Below are positions 8,707-18,116 of a stretch of DNA of 64,000 bases, piece after piece. Position 1 is the stretch's first letter, and the number at the start of each line of letters is the position of its first letter. The DNA lies in NCBI GenBank assembly GCA_963921305.4, contig CAWUEX030000002.1, positions 1 through 64,000 of the forward strand, given 5' to 3'. The stretch comes from CAWUEX02 sp963921305. Its GTDB lineage: Bacteria > Pseudomonadota > Alphaproteobacteria > Rhodospirillales > Rhodospirillaceae. The notes under the pieces were generated by a model. It was not told the DNA's origin. It was given only the letters and a program-made list of their open reading frames with translations, and did no database searches. Both the position numbers and the translations under genes were made by a program.

Positions 8707-11042
8707 CCTGCACCATTTCAGTCGCCTTCAAGAAACGAGTATGGGCCGCCACGGTCGGTGTCGGTCTGCTAACCGGCCTCTCGGGATGTGCCGGAATAAC
8801 CGAGACCAGCGGCGCCGCCTCCATGCGCATCGATATCGATGTCTATCAAGGTCCATTGTCAATGGAACCAGAGGTCCAGTGGGGCGCGCTCTACGGTCAG
8901 GTCGAAGAGGGCCTACGGCGTTTGGATCAGATCATCTATGCGACGGCGTGCGTCAAACGTTCCGGTGTGTCGTTGTTCGATTCCGGATACTGCCCGCAAG
9001 AAAAAGTCGGTCTGATCCCGGACGGCTACGCGGACTTAGAGGGGCAACTAGAGCAACCTGCCATCATCTGGGACGAATATAGAATTCATCCGGACGAAGA
9101 GTATTGGCCGATCAATGCCGGGCGGGTGAAGTTCCTGTGCTCGGCTCCAAACTGGATGGCTAAAATCAAAGACGACCTCGCTCGGGCAATGACTTTGGAC
9201 GCCTGTGCCATACGCAACCGGCTCGAACTCACTTTTGATTTCGTCTATAACTGGGATGCAGCATACAACGAAGCAATCTTCGAACTGTCATCGCGAGAAG
9301 TCCGTGAGGCAGCAGCTAGAGAGGGCTTCACAGATCCTTCCACAATTGAGGTCACGTATACCGCGATAGAAGAAGATGAGAATGGTGTACGACAAGCTAA
9401 GGAACGAAAGATTACGGTCGCTGCTTTAAGACCGTTCCTGTCCACTGTACTCGCCGACGTTGCCGCCGTAGCGGAGGAAATGCGTGTGTTGTCAGTCTAC
9501 TTGGCAACCAGCCATGTCGGGCACGCTTCACGCGATCGTAGAATCCGCACAGCCTTAGTTGACTTGGCAGCATTTACGTCGGAGTACGGCAACGCGCTCC
9601 GCTCCCGTGCTGACGCTTTATTGAAGCAAGCCGATGGCACGGACCGTCGCGAACTACCTTTGTCAGTTCAACTGCGCGAAGCGAACCCAACCGCGTTTCT
9701 GAACCTGTATGTGTGGAACAACGCCCAGAATGGCCGGGTTGCCGGTGAAATTGGCCGCGGTGGATCCATTGCGGACCGTGTCCGCGTGATTAACCGGCTC
9801 TATACAGACGAAGCCTGGACACGGATCAACACCGCCTATGCGTCCGGCCAGGGCGACGTCAGTATGGCATTCGTCAAGGATGACATCGGCAACTGGGGGC
9901 TCAAGAGTTTCGACAACGACCCGACATCGCTTCTACGGGCATATCGGTCTGTGGGTAAGGCGATGGCAGGCGCAGCGATTACATTGGCGAGTGGCGGTCA
10001 GGTTGGTTCCTTTTCGACAGGCGACGAGGCACTCAAGAATTTGAATGCGTCCCATTCGGCATTGTTGCTGGCGGAAAACATCGCCTATGGCGGGGGTGCG
10101 GAAGTCACGGTCTCACAGGAGAACAAGTACCTCACGCGTATGCATACCACCGTGGCGCGTAGACTGACGGACCTTCAGAAGGAATACACGGCAGAAGCGG
10201 CAAAACTGGTAACCGACATTGATTCTGTCAAAGAAGATCTCGCGAAGGCGCGGGACAGGGTCGCGCAGGCCGAACGCAGCATCGAGGAGCTTGATCGCAC
10301 ACGCCCAAAGGAGACGACAGGTAAAACCGCTGAAGGGTTGCGCGCCGAAAGCCTGGCGTTGACCAGCCGCACGGACCAGACAACGGAAGACGAAGAGCGG
10401 GCGCAAGCAGAGATAAACCGCAACAATCAGGAGATTTCACAAAAGACGGCCTTGCGCGATTCCGAGCAAGCAAAAGTGAACGAGATCGACCGTGAACTCA
10501 CTCCACTAAAAGCATCACAACAGAGGATTCTTGCTTTAGGAGATCAAGCCACACCGGACCAAACTACCGAACTCGGGCGTTTAAACACTCAAGTTCAAGG
10601 TCTTGAGACCCGCCGCGCCGGCCCGGCCGGGGAAGTCGACCGCCTGAACGCGCAGATCGAAGGCCACCGCACCGAGGTGGCTGAATATCAGCGCATTATC
10701 GACAACCGCAAAAAAAGAGAAGGCGAGTTGGAAGATAGGGCGCAAATCCTATCCAATGATGCGAAGACAGTTCAGGACATCGAGGATGTCATCGCTAAGA
10801 TCCGTCGCGACACGCTCGCACCGGAAGAGGAAAAAGTAAAAGAGCTTGAAGCGAGATTGGCGGCGTTGGAGAAGCGCCAAAAATCGGGGCTTTATGAGGA
10901 AGCGTTAAAGCGCGCGCAGGACATCATCGATAACCACGATGACTTTGTGGCAGACCTCGAAGCCCTGGTGGTAGAGGAACAGACCGAGACTCCGTCCGCA
11001 GAATTACCCCTCAATGAGCCGGATGGCGATGTACCTGGCTAG
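8703..11042 (+). CDS. coiled-coil lipoprotein B, unrecognised family
   Basis: A 779-residue partner of lipoprotein A. The signal peptide ends in the lipobox LSGC (Cys29), and the mature protein starts CAGITETSG. The globular N-terminal domain (about 40-470) opens with IDVYQGPLSMEPEVQWG and includes several Cys and Trp. Residues about 480-740 are a long charged coiled coil (many heptads of Glu/Lys/Arg with Leu/Ile), and the end is acidic. The start codon ATG overlaps the stop of lipoprotein A, which argues for translational coupling and a complex. The pair is isolated from other envelope genes: the next gene is a convergent MFS transporter. Function unknown; a periplasm-spanning scaffold is one possibility. 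Confidence 0.85.
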   Translation: MTCTISVAFKKRVWAATVGVGLLTGLSGCAGITETSGAASMRIDIDVYQGPLSMEPEVQWGALYGQVEEGLRRLDQIIYATACVKRSGVSLFDSGYCPQEKVGLIPDGYADLEGQLEQPAIIWDEYRIHPDEEYWPINAGRVKFLCSAPNWMAKIKDDLARAMTLDACAIRNRLELTFDFVYNWDAAYNEAIFELSSREVREAAAREGFTDPSTIEVTYTAIEEDENGVRQAKERKITVAALRPFLSTVLADVAAVAEEMRVLSVYLATSHVGHASRDRRIRTALVDLAAFTSEYGNALRSRADALLKQADGTDRRELPLSVQLREANPTAFLNLYVWNNAQNGRVAGEIGRGGSIADRVRVINRLYTDEAWTRINTAYASGQGDVSMAFVKDDIGNWGLKSFDNDPTSLLRAYRSVGKAMAGAAITLASGGQVGSFSTGDEALKNLNASHSALLLAENIAYGGGAEVTVSQENKYLTRMHTTVARRLTDLQKEYTAEAAKLVTDIDSVKEDLAKARDRVAQAERSIEELDRTRPKETTGKTAEGLRAESLALTSRTDQTTEDEERAQAEINRNNQEISQKTALRDSEQAKVNEIDRELTPLKASQQRILALGDQATPDQTTELGRLNTQVQGLETRRAGPAGEVDRLNAQIEGHRTEVAEYQRIIDNRKKREGELEDRAQILSNDAKTVQDIEDVIAKIRRDTLAPEEEKVKELEARLAALEKRQKSGLYEEALKRAQDIIDNHDDFVADLEALVVEEQTETPSAELPLNEPDGDVPG

Positions 11043-11051
11043 ACCTCGCGC

Positions 11052-12392
11052 TTACTCCGCCGCTGCGGGCTGAGCCTGGTGTTCGCCCGTTTTGAGGCGC
11101 ACGAAGATGGATAGAACCGCGACCAGAGCATTCAGCACGGCCATGTAGAGGAATGGCGTCTGGTAGCTGACGGCACTGAACAACTGGCCGCAGACCCAGG
11201 AGTGGATCAACACGCCGAGCGCCCCGCAAAAGCCCATGGTGCCAAAGACTGCGCCACGCACCCGCCCGGGCGCTTCCTGGCCGACCAAGGCCGGACCTGA
11301 GACCAAGATGCAGGCCTCGCCCGCCCCGGCGGCGATGACCACGGCGTAAATCCACGGCGACGTGAAGGGATTGCCTGCCAGGGAGAGGGCAAAGTAGCCG
11401 GCGGCGGCAACGCCCATAGAGAAGGCCAGCACGGAGACGCGGTCGAAGCGGTCGACCAGAAAGCCCATCACGGGCATGAACATGATCATCGCCAACTGCG
11501 AGATGCCAAACAGCATGCCGCCGCGCGCCTGCGCCTCTGCAATGGACACACCGGAGTCCGTGCCGGTGGCGACGATCCACAGCGTGAGAAACGTCGTCAT
11601 GACGATGAGATCGCCACGCGAGACGAAATAGGCCACGCCGGCGATGCTGAGGCGCGGGTTGCCCCGAGTTGCGGCGATCCCCTTCTTCAGCGTTTCCATC
11701 AGGGAGTCTTTTTCGACGCTTTTGTCGGGCCGCCCGTCGCGCAAGCCGAACCAGGTGATCACCGCAGCAATACCCGCCAGAGCGGCCATCAGCCAAAAGG
11801 TGTAGGTGCCAGCGGTAACGGTGTCATAGCCGCGTTCGGACAAAAGCTTGGGAAGCTGGGCAAAGCCGAAGGAGGCGATCAGCACCACGCCGAACCCGGT
11901 GATCACACCGTTGATGCTGATCATTTTGCCGCGCGAGGCGTTCTGCGGATAGTCGCCGATGATGGTGCCAAGCATCAGCGTGCCGGCGGCGAGGCCAACT
12001 CCCATGAGAACGCGTGCGGCAACGAGCATCGCCGGCGTGCTGGCCAGAGGCAAAAGGAGGCAGGCCATGCACACCAGAATGAAGGCGCTGGTGAACACCG
12101 GCACCCGGCCGATCTTATCGGCCAGCGCGCCAAAGGGCAGCACCAGCAGCAAAGCAAGAATCTCAATACCGACGGTGAGGTTGCCGACGAATGCCCCCTG
12201 CTCGGATGTCGACATGCCCAGATGACCGGTCAGCAAATAGGGCAGCAGGACGCCGATGGAGGTGACGTAGACGATGGTCATCATCGCGGAGAAGAACAGC
12301 ACCAACACGTTGCCGGGCACGATGCCGGGTGTCAGCCAAATCGGGCCGAGGCGGCGCTGACTGCGGTCAATCTCGAAAGCCGGTGGCGCCAT
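11052..12392 (-). CDS. MFS transporter
   Basis: A 446-residue major facilitator with about twelve hydrophobic helices. The loop 2-3 motif is visible as GALADKIGRVPVF, and the loop 8-9 counterpart as GFLVDRFDRVSVL. The long central loop carries LRDGRPDKSVEKD. The substrate cannot be told from sequence; the nearest families move organic acids or drugs. It faces the lipoprotein genes and is divergent from the dienelactone hydrolase gene, separated by about 195 bp in which I see no clear operator. Confidence 0.88.
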   Translation of the reverse strand: MAPPAFEIDRSQRRLGPIWLTPGIVPGNVLVLFFSAMMTIVYVTSIGVLLPYLLTGHLGMSTSEQGAFVGNLTVGIEILALLLVLPFGALADKIGRVPVFTSAFILVCMACLLLPLASTPAMLVAARVLMGVGLAAGTLMLGTIIGDYPQNASRGKMISINGVITGFGVVLIASFGFAQLPKLLSERGYDTVTAGTYTFWLMAALAGIAAVITWFGLRDGRPDKSVEKDSLMETLKKGIAATRGNPRLSIAGVAYFVSRGDLIVMTTFLTLWIVATGTDSGVSIAEAQARGGMLFGISQLAMIMFMPVMGFLVDRFDRVSVLAFSMGVAAAGYFALSLAGNPFTSPWIYAVVIAAGAGEACILVSGPALVGQEAPGRVRGAVFGTMGFCGALGVLIHSWVCGQLFSAVSYQTPFLYMAVLNALVAVLSIFVRLKTGEHQAQPAAAE

Positions 12393-12587
12393 AGGTGCGA
12401 ACTCCCCCTCGCGATGCAGACGTCATCTTAGGGGCCCTCTTGCTGTCAGGCGAGGCAAACCAGGCGCTGTTACACAAAAAAATTTGCCTGCGGCCCGAAG
12501 TCCCGTGGCGCCGTGACAGGCCTTGAACACTTGGTATAGGCTGTGCCCAGTATTGGTTCATAAAACCACACTTCAGGGAGCAATTTG

Positions 12588-13472
12588 ATGTCAGACGATA
12601 AGACTTTTGCGGATGAAATGCTGTGCGATGAGAGGTGTTTTGCCGCCGCCCCCCTCACACGCCGCGAATTTGGCGCGACAGCCGCCGCGGCGGGCCTTGC
12701 GACAACTGGAACGGCGTTCGCCGCTGGACATGAGGTGGTCGAGAAAGACGTGATGATCGAAACGCCGGATGGAATGTGCGACAGCGTGTTCTTCCATCCG
12801 CCTGAGGGCGCGCACTCCGGCGTGCTGTTGTGGACCGACATTCGCGGTCTGCGTGAGTCATTTCGTCAAATGGGACAACGCATGGCCGATGAAGGCTATG
12901 CAGTACTGGTGCCAAATCCGTTTTACCGCCATGCCCCCGCCCCGTTCCCGGGCCCGGACTTCAGCTTCCGCGAAGACCGCGAGATGATGATGCCTGTGAT
13001 GGGGCAACTGGTCGCGCCGGGTGCCGCTGAGCGCGACGCCGAAGCTTTCATCAACTGGCTTGATGCGCAAGATCAAGTCGACAGTTCCAAGAAAATGGGC
13101 ACGTCTGGATATTGCATGGGCGGCCCCTTAACCATGCGCACGTCGGGGCTTCGACCCGATCGCATCGGGGCCGCTGGATCCTTCCATGGCGGCGGTTTGG
13201 TGACGGACAGAGACACCAGCCCGCATCTGCTCATCCCGAAAATGAAAGTGCATTATCATATCGCTGTCGCCGCGGACGATGATGCGCGCGCACCCGAAGA
13301 CAAGCACGTGCTCCGCGCGGCCTTCGATGACGCGGGCGTCCCTGCCACGATTGAAGTGTATGAAGGGGCCAACCATGGTTGGTGCGTCCCTGACAGTTCT
13401 GTCTACAACGAGCCCCAAGCCGAGCGGGCATGGGCAACCTTGATGGATACGTTCAAGGCCGGTTTGGCTTAA
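12588..13472 (+). CDS. dienelactone hydrolase family protein, Tat-exported
   Basis: An alpha/beta hydrolase of 294 residues. The Tat-like signal has an unusually long n-region (about 25 residues) before TRREFGATAAAAGLATTG. The nucleophile elbow is GTSGYCMGGP, a Cys nucleophile as in dienelactone hydrolase rather than Ser. The catalytic His is in GANHGWCVPD, and the acid is probably one of the Asp in AVAADDDARAPED. The start is the ATG at 12588, seven bases after AGGGAG; a TTG three bases earlier is less likely. Hydrolysis of a lactone or ester in the periplasm is expected; the substrate is unknown. A strong terminator follows. Confidence 0.87.
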   Translation: MSDDKTFADEMLCDERCFAAAPLTRREFGATAAAAGLATTGTAFAAGHEVVEKDVMIETPDGMCDSVFFHPPEGAHSGVLLWTDIRGLRESFRQMGQRMADEGYAVLVPNPFYRHAPAPFPGPDFSFREDREMMMPVMGQLVAPGAAERDAEAFINWLDAQDQVDSSKKMGTSGYCMGGPLTMRTSGLRPDRIGAAGSFHGGGLVTDRDTSPHLLIPKMKVHYHIAVAADDDARAPEDKHVLRAAFDDAGVPATIEVYEGANHGWCVPDSSVYNEPQAERAWATLMDTFKAGLA

Positions 13473-13506
13473 ACATCAAGCCGCGCAGAACTCAGAACTG
13501 AGGTAC

Positions 13507-13537
13507 CCCCGCCGCACCATCGCGGCGGGGTTTTTTT
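13507..13537 (+). terminator. rho-independent terminator
   Basis: CCCCGCCGC (13507-13515) pairs perfectly with GCGGCGGGG (13522-13530) around a 6-base loop, followed by seven T. It ends the dienelactone hydrolase transcript. The T-run overlaps the stop codon of the convergent TPR gene. Confidence 0.93.
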
Positions 13538-14951
13538 ATGAGCGGTGCTGTTGAAGAGTCGCACGCACCCCGGCACACGGACCGGCCCACCACCTTTCGG
13601 ACGAATCACGCAGAGCATCGCTGCGAAACAGCCGGACCGACGGATACCAGGGGCTGTCGGAGCGGTCGAGCAACCAAAACCAGGGCGAGGCAAAGCCGGT
13701 GGGGAGAAGAACCCACGTCTCGACGCCCAACGCGCCACCCATGTGCGCGACGGAGTTCGACGTTGTGACGACCAGATCCATTGCCGCGCACTGGGCGAAG
13801 GCGGCTTCGAGGTCTGCGACGGCATCGACATCCGGATCGACGAAAATGTCTATCCCAGTTTGGGCCGCCAGAGTTCTGATCTCCCCCGCGTGATCGCCGT
13901 ACTGAAGACTGACCAGGAATCTGTCGTCGCCAGAAACAGCGCTCGCGAGATCGGCGACGGGAAGCGATTTGCGGGCGCCGAAATCTTCGTTCTTGCTGAA
14001 CCAGGACAGACCGACGATGCGGCGGCCTTGGGCCAGTGTCTCGTATTTCTGGCGCAGTGCTTCAAGACGCTGAGGGTCCGGCGTGACGAATGGACGTGAG
14101 TCAGCGCCTTTCTCCAGACCTTCGAACCATGCGGTTGTGAGTTCAAGCGCGGGGCACTGGAAATCAAACTGTATCGCATCTGCAACGACCTCATCGTGCG
14201 CATCCCAAGGCACCACGTTCACGTGAGGCAGACTGCGTTGCACGAGAGGCACCATCCGCTGCGAGCACTCGAAGGTCACAGCTGCCGCGTCTTCCATCGT
14301 GTGCGCCAGAGCCGCCGTCGCCAACAGTTCCTCGCCGAGCCCTTGTTCGCTCCAAGCCAGAATAGAGGCGCCCCTCAAAGGCTCGCCGCTCCAATACCGG
14401 GGCGGTGACGCCCGGCGTGCGCCCTTGGCGGCGTCGATCACTTGGAACCGGGCTTCATAGTTGCGCCAGCCGGCGGACCAGTCGCCACGGGTCAGATAAA
14501 AGAGACCGGCCTGATAGCGAACAGGCGGAGCATCCGGCTGAAGTGTGAGCACGCGAGTGAAAGCCTCCGCTGCCACATCATGGTCATCCAGGTCATGAGA
14601 CACCGTGGCGTAGGTCAACAAAGCTTTCGCGTGATCGGGTTGGGCCGCCAGGACTTTCTGTAGGGTTCGCACAGACTGTGCATAGGCGCCGGTGTGCTGG
14701 TAGGCGACGCCGAGGTTGTAGGCAGCTTCTGTAAAGTCAGGACGTCCGTCGAGAGCTTTGACCAACAGCGGAATGGCGCTGTCGTAATCGCCAAGCTGGC
14801 TTAGCGCCACACCACAGAGATTGAGCGCATCCGGATGGCTAGGCGCTTTGTCTAAGACATGCCGATAGCCCTTGACTGCCACCGCTATGTCCCCTGCCTT
14901 GTGGCTGGCCACGGCTTGCTGCAAAAGGTCTGATATAGATGGCTCGGACAC
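13536..14951 (-). CDS. TPR protein with glycosyltransferase-like C-terminal domain
   Basis: A 471-residue protein. Residues about 3-175 hold four to five tetratricopeptide repeats (AVKGYRHVLDKAPSHPDAL, ALDGRPDFTEAAYNLGVAY, VLAAQPDHAKALLTYATV, and so on). The rest resembles the GT-B fold domain found in many alphaproteobacterial TPR proteins (SILAWSEQGLGEELLATAAL, then DLVVTTSNSVAHMGGALG near the end, typical of heptosyltransferase-like folds). The start appears to be GTG with a weak SD. It is divergent from a methyltransferase gene. A role in glycan or flagellin modification is plausible but unproven. Confidence 0.82.
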   Translation of the reverse strand: MSEPSISDLLQQAVASHKAGDIAVAVKGYRHVLDKAPSHPDALNLCGVALSQLGDYDSAIPLLVKALDGRPDFTEAAYNLGVAYQHTGAYAQSVRTLQKVLAAQPDHAKALLTYATVSHDLDDHDVAAEAFTRVLTLQPDAPPVRYQAGLFYLTRGDWSAGWRNYEARFQVIDAAKGARRASPPRYWSGEPLRGASILAWSEQGLGEELLATAALAHTMEDAAAVTFECSQRMVPLVQRSLPHVNVVPWDAHDEVVADAIQFDFQCPALELTTAWFEGLEKGADSRPFVTPDPQRLEALRQKYETLAQGRRIVGLSWFSKNEDFGARKSLPVADLASAVSGDDRFLVSLQYGDHAGEIRTLAAQTGIDIFVDPDVDAVADLEAAFAQCAAMDLVVTTSNSVAHMGGALGVETWVLLPTGFASPWFWLLDRSDSPWYPSVRLFRSDALRDSSERWWAGPCAGVRATLQQHRS

Positions 14952-15086
14952 GATGGCTGGGTTCTCGTTAGATAGACGTGGAATGAAGTGCCCTATGCTA
15001 GCAAATTATCGGCGGGTTGATATCGCATGCTGACCAGGAAAGACGGTTGCTTTCTCGGAACACGCAGGCAATAAACCAGGCTCACC

Positions 15087-16028
15087 ATGGGGAGTCTGTC
15101 AGTGAAGTTAACGCCACGCCGCGACCGGATCATGCCGGGCAAGGACACAAAGTTCAAAAGTGCCCGGTCTAAATTGACGTATCAATCCGCCCTTAAGTTC
15201 GTCCACAAGAGTCTCGAGACCTGGAACGCGCCAACTGAGGACGCCGCGAAGAAGTGGCTGGCTGAAAGCCATAAGAAGTTTCCCAATCAGTATGAGCCGG
15301 ACGCTCACTGGGATGAAGCGGCCGGCCGGGAGTGGAACAACTGGTTCAGTTGGGGCCACGACCACAACTTTGGGTTCGGCCAAAAGCGTGAGGGTTCGAT
15401 GACGACCCGGCATGTCGAAATCGCCGCTGAAGCGATTTCTTGGGGCATGCTGCCAAAATCCCTGTCCGGCAAAACCGTGCTCGACGTGGGATGTTGGACC
15501 GGCGGCGATCTATTGCTGCTCGCCGCAATGGGGGCGGACGTGACGGGACTGGAAGGCGATCCCATCTCGACCAAAGCCGCCCGGCACTTGTGCAAGCAAG
15601 TGGGGTGTGACGCCGAGATCATCAATGCCGACGTGTACGAAGACCGCAAGGCGTGGAAACAGAAATTCGATCTCGTCTACTGTACCGGCGTCGTTTACCA
15701 CGTCAGCGACCCGGTGCTGATGCTGCGCATTCTGTTCGGCTACCTCAAAGTAGGCGGCAGTTTGATCATCGAAACCAAAGCGCAGGGGGGCAAATCTGCA
15801 ACGGCTTCCTACTCGGGAACTCTGGAAAAAGGCTGGAACTGGTTTGCCCCAACGCGGCAAACGCTGGGCCGTTGGTTCGTCGATGCCGGGTTTAAGCAGA
15901 AAGATGTGATCGTCAACAAGCGCACGAACGGCCGACTGCTGGCCTGCGCCAAGAAGGCGGCCGCGGCAAAGATGCCGGACAGCAGTGGGTTATCGCGCCC
16001 CGGCTCATGGCTCTGCGGCGCGATTTAG
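15087..16028 (+). CDS. class I SAM-dependent methyltransferase
   Basis: A 313-residue protein with motif I VLDVGCWTGGDLLLLAAMG, acidic motif II VTGLEGDP and post-motif LVYCTGVVYHVSDP, the last like the CmoB/DUF1698 methyltransferase group. The N-terminal 100 residues are basic and may form a separate helical cap. An alternative ATG at 15132 would remove 15 basic residues. Divergent from the TPR gene by 135 bp; the target molecule is unknown. With the two methyltransferases at 18.1-19.4 kb it gives three SAM enzymes in 5 kb, interrupted by an amidohydrolase. Confidence 0.83.
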   Translation: MGSLSVKLTPRRDRIMPGKDTKFKSARSKLTYQSALKFVHKSLETWNAPTEDAAKKWLAESHKKFPNQYEPDAHWDEAAGREWNNWFSWGHDHNFGFGQKREGSMTTRHVEIAAEAISWGMLPKSLSGKTVLDVGCWTGGDLLLLAAMGADVTGLEGDPISTKAARHLCKQVGCDAEIINADVYEDRKAWKQKFDLVYCTGVVYHVSDPVLMLRILFGYLKVGGSLIIETKAQGGKSATASYSGTLEKGWNWFAPTRQTLGRWFVDAGFKQKDVIVNKRTNGRLLACAKKAAAAKMPDSSGLSRPGSWLCGAI

Positions 16029-16041
16029 ATAAGAAGCCGGA

Positions 16042-17511
16042 TTAGATATAGGTCCAGCCACGGTAAGTACGTCCTGGCCCGCGCCCCGGAAGCAACTCGG
16101 GCAAATCGGTTTCAGCGGCAACTTCAGTGAGCACTCGCTCGGCCTCGCGGATAACCTCCTGCTCGTCCCAGATGGTCGAGCGGCCACCCTCAAGCAGCTT
16201 ACGTCCATCGACAAAGACGGTGTCGACGGCTTCAGTCGACCCGGCCCAGACGAGAATGCCAAGCGTGCGCAGATCGCGTTGGGTGGGGCGTAACGTCGCC
16301 CGGTTGAGATCGGCAATGACGCAATCCGCCGCCTTACCAACCTCAAGACTGCCGGTCACGTCATCCATGAACAGAGTTCTCGCACTGGCGAGCGATCCCA
16401 TTTCAATTACGGTTTCCGCCGTGGCCCAGTCGCGTTCTTCCGGCGCGGGCAGACCTTCGCGTTGTTCGCGCAGGATCGCCAAGTTCTGAGCGAAGATGAT
16501 ATGGCGCATCATCTCGAAAATGTTCTGACTATCAGAAATCATGGGGCCGTCCGTGCCCATCCCGGGTGTGACGCCGCGGGATAGAAAATGGTGCACCGGC
16601 AGGCCGACAGCATCGAACTGTCGCAGGATCGGGACCAAGCCGACCCGGCAGTCATGCTTGACCATGATGTCGTATTCATGGACACGCACGTTAACGGCCT
16701 TTCCGGCATAGAGGGGGCGTTCGAGCACCCCGTAGTCCCGGTAATACTCGACCTGCCCGCCCTTGTAGCCGCGCGCTTCAAGCGCCTTGCCACCGGTATT
16801 GTCGGTCATATCAACGTCTAGGCGCATGCTTTTCGCGGCACTGAGCTCGGCGATGCGGCGCATGTCCTCAGGATCAGGTAAATAGCGGTAGTTCAGAATT
16901 CCGGCGGCGACCTCAATCCGCGAAGAGTCGAATTTAGCGCGCAAGCGGTCGATTTCCTTAAACCCTTCCTCAACAGTTTCGCGCCCCGCTTCTACGACCG
17001 CGTCGCTGTTAACGATGCAGCGGGCGAGAAAGCCACGCAGGCCGGCATCGGCCACGGCACGCCAGATGCCATCAACGGCGTCCGGCCGCTGGTTGGTAAA
17101 TTGCTCATCGTGGGTGGCGGTATATCCTGAGCGGATGAGATCGAGCATGTGCAGCCGAGCGAGATGGTAACTGCGTTCCTCGTCGAGCCGGTCCACCACC
17201 ATGGTCTGCTGGTTGATGAGAGCTGCGATGGCGGCGGGGAAATCGGTCACAGGCCAGCGGTCATCATTAAAACCACGGAAAAAGACCTGAATGAGGTGAT
17301 TGTGGGCGTTGGCAAACCCCGGCAGGACGACCTTGCCAGAACAATCGATCGTCTCAGCGGCTTGAACCGCACAGTCTGACATCTTCCCGATGGCACTGAT
17401 CTTGCCGCCGCGGAACGCGACATAGCCGTCTGTGAACACACGCCGCTCCGGGTCAACCGTCACGACATAGGCGTTTTTCAGAAGGGTATCGGCGGGCTGG
17501 GACTCTGACAT
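16042..17511 (-). CDS. amidohydrolase-family protein with altered metal ligands
   Basis: A 489-residue protein of the TrzN/AtzA/cytosine deaminase-like amidohydrolase family. The N-terminal beta-sandwich and first metal motif (VVLPGFANAHNHL, HxH) are intact, and the Asp motif is present as GMGTDGP. The third ligand His, normally in an HxxE motif, is replaced in LDVDMTDN, and the fourth His is not in its usual place (PLYAGKAVNVRVHEYD). Either the enzyme binds one metal in a changed way or it has lost activity. The ATG at 17511 is preferred over a TTG at 17550. The C-terminus has the usual small sandwich strands. Confidence 0.83.
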   Translation of the reverse strand: MSESQPADTLLKNAYVVTVDPERRVFTDGYVAFRGGKISAIGKMSDCAVQAAETIDCSGKVVLPGFANAHNHLIQVFFRGFNDDRWPVTDFPAAIAALINQQTMVVDRLDEERSYHLARLHMLDLIRSGYTATHDEQFTNQRPDAVDGIWRAVADAGLRGFLARCIVNSDAVVEAGRETVEEGFKEIDRLRAKFDSSRIEVAAGILNYRYLPDPEDMRRIAELSAAKSMRLDVDMTDNTGGKALEARGYKGGQVEYYRDYGVLERPLYAGKAVNVRVHEYDIMVKHDCRVGLVPILRQFDAVGLPVHHFLSRGVTPGMGTDGPMISDSQNIFEMMRHIIFAQNLAILREQREGLPAPEERDWATAETVIEMGSLASARTLFMDDVTGSLEVGKAADCVIADLNRATLRPTQRDLRTLGILVWAGSTEAVDTVFVDGRKLLEGGRSTIWDEQEVIREAERVLTEVAAETDLPELLPGRGPGRTYRGWTYI

Positions 17512-17676
17512 GGGCTCACTGGCGGCAGTTAACGAGGTCCGGCACGTCAATCATGTCTGATTGAGTGACGGAAGGCCATGCCATTGCATAACCCCACCTC
17601 CGTCTTGACGGATATCAAAGCCCCAGTCGACGCGCGAGGTTAGGTTTAACCATCACTTTCATTATGGAGACCGGCC

Positions 17677-18054
17677 ATGGCCTTACATACGATCCGTCTG
17701 GAACTCGCCCGCACCCCGGACCATCCGGAAGGCAATCCCAACCATGGTTATGAATTTCATGCTCCATTGACTGCGGATGGCCATTTAGACGCCGCTCAAT
17801 GGGACAAGGACAAGGAGCTCTGCACTGTGCGGAAGTTCGAGGACGACCTGGAAGAAGAACACGGAGTACTCATCTATGGGCCGGAGTCAGGTTGGGCGTT
17901 CTCTTACGTGCCGGACCGCGAGGATGACGACGAACCGGTGTTTCGCTTGGGCAATCACATCTTGAAGCCCGGGGAATACGTGTCCATTACCGAACACGAC
18001 GACGTGCAGCGTACGTTCTTGGTGAAACAGGTTGACGCCTATCTGTCAGCCTGA
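17677..18054 (+). CDS. conserved alphaproteobacterial hypothetical protein
   Basis: A 125-residue acidic soluble protein with no signal or membrane segment. The pattern IRLELARTPDHPEG, then HGYEFHAPL and LKPGEYVSITEHD, matches a small conserved family I have seen in alphaproteobacteria without known function. GGAG lies about ten bases before the ATG. It is a single-gene unit between divergent or convergent neighbours. Confidence 0.82.
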   Translation: MALHTIRLELARTPDHPEGNPNHGYEFHAPLTADGHLDAAQWDKDKELCTVRKFEDDLEEEHGVLIYGPESGWAFSYVPDREDDDEPVFRLGNHILKPGEYVSITEHDDVQRTFLVKQVDAYLSA

Positions 18055-18116
18055 TTGCCAGCTTGCCGAGGCCGCTTTTTTTGGCCACGTGAGGTGTGGA
18101 CCGAACCTTTAATATG

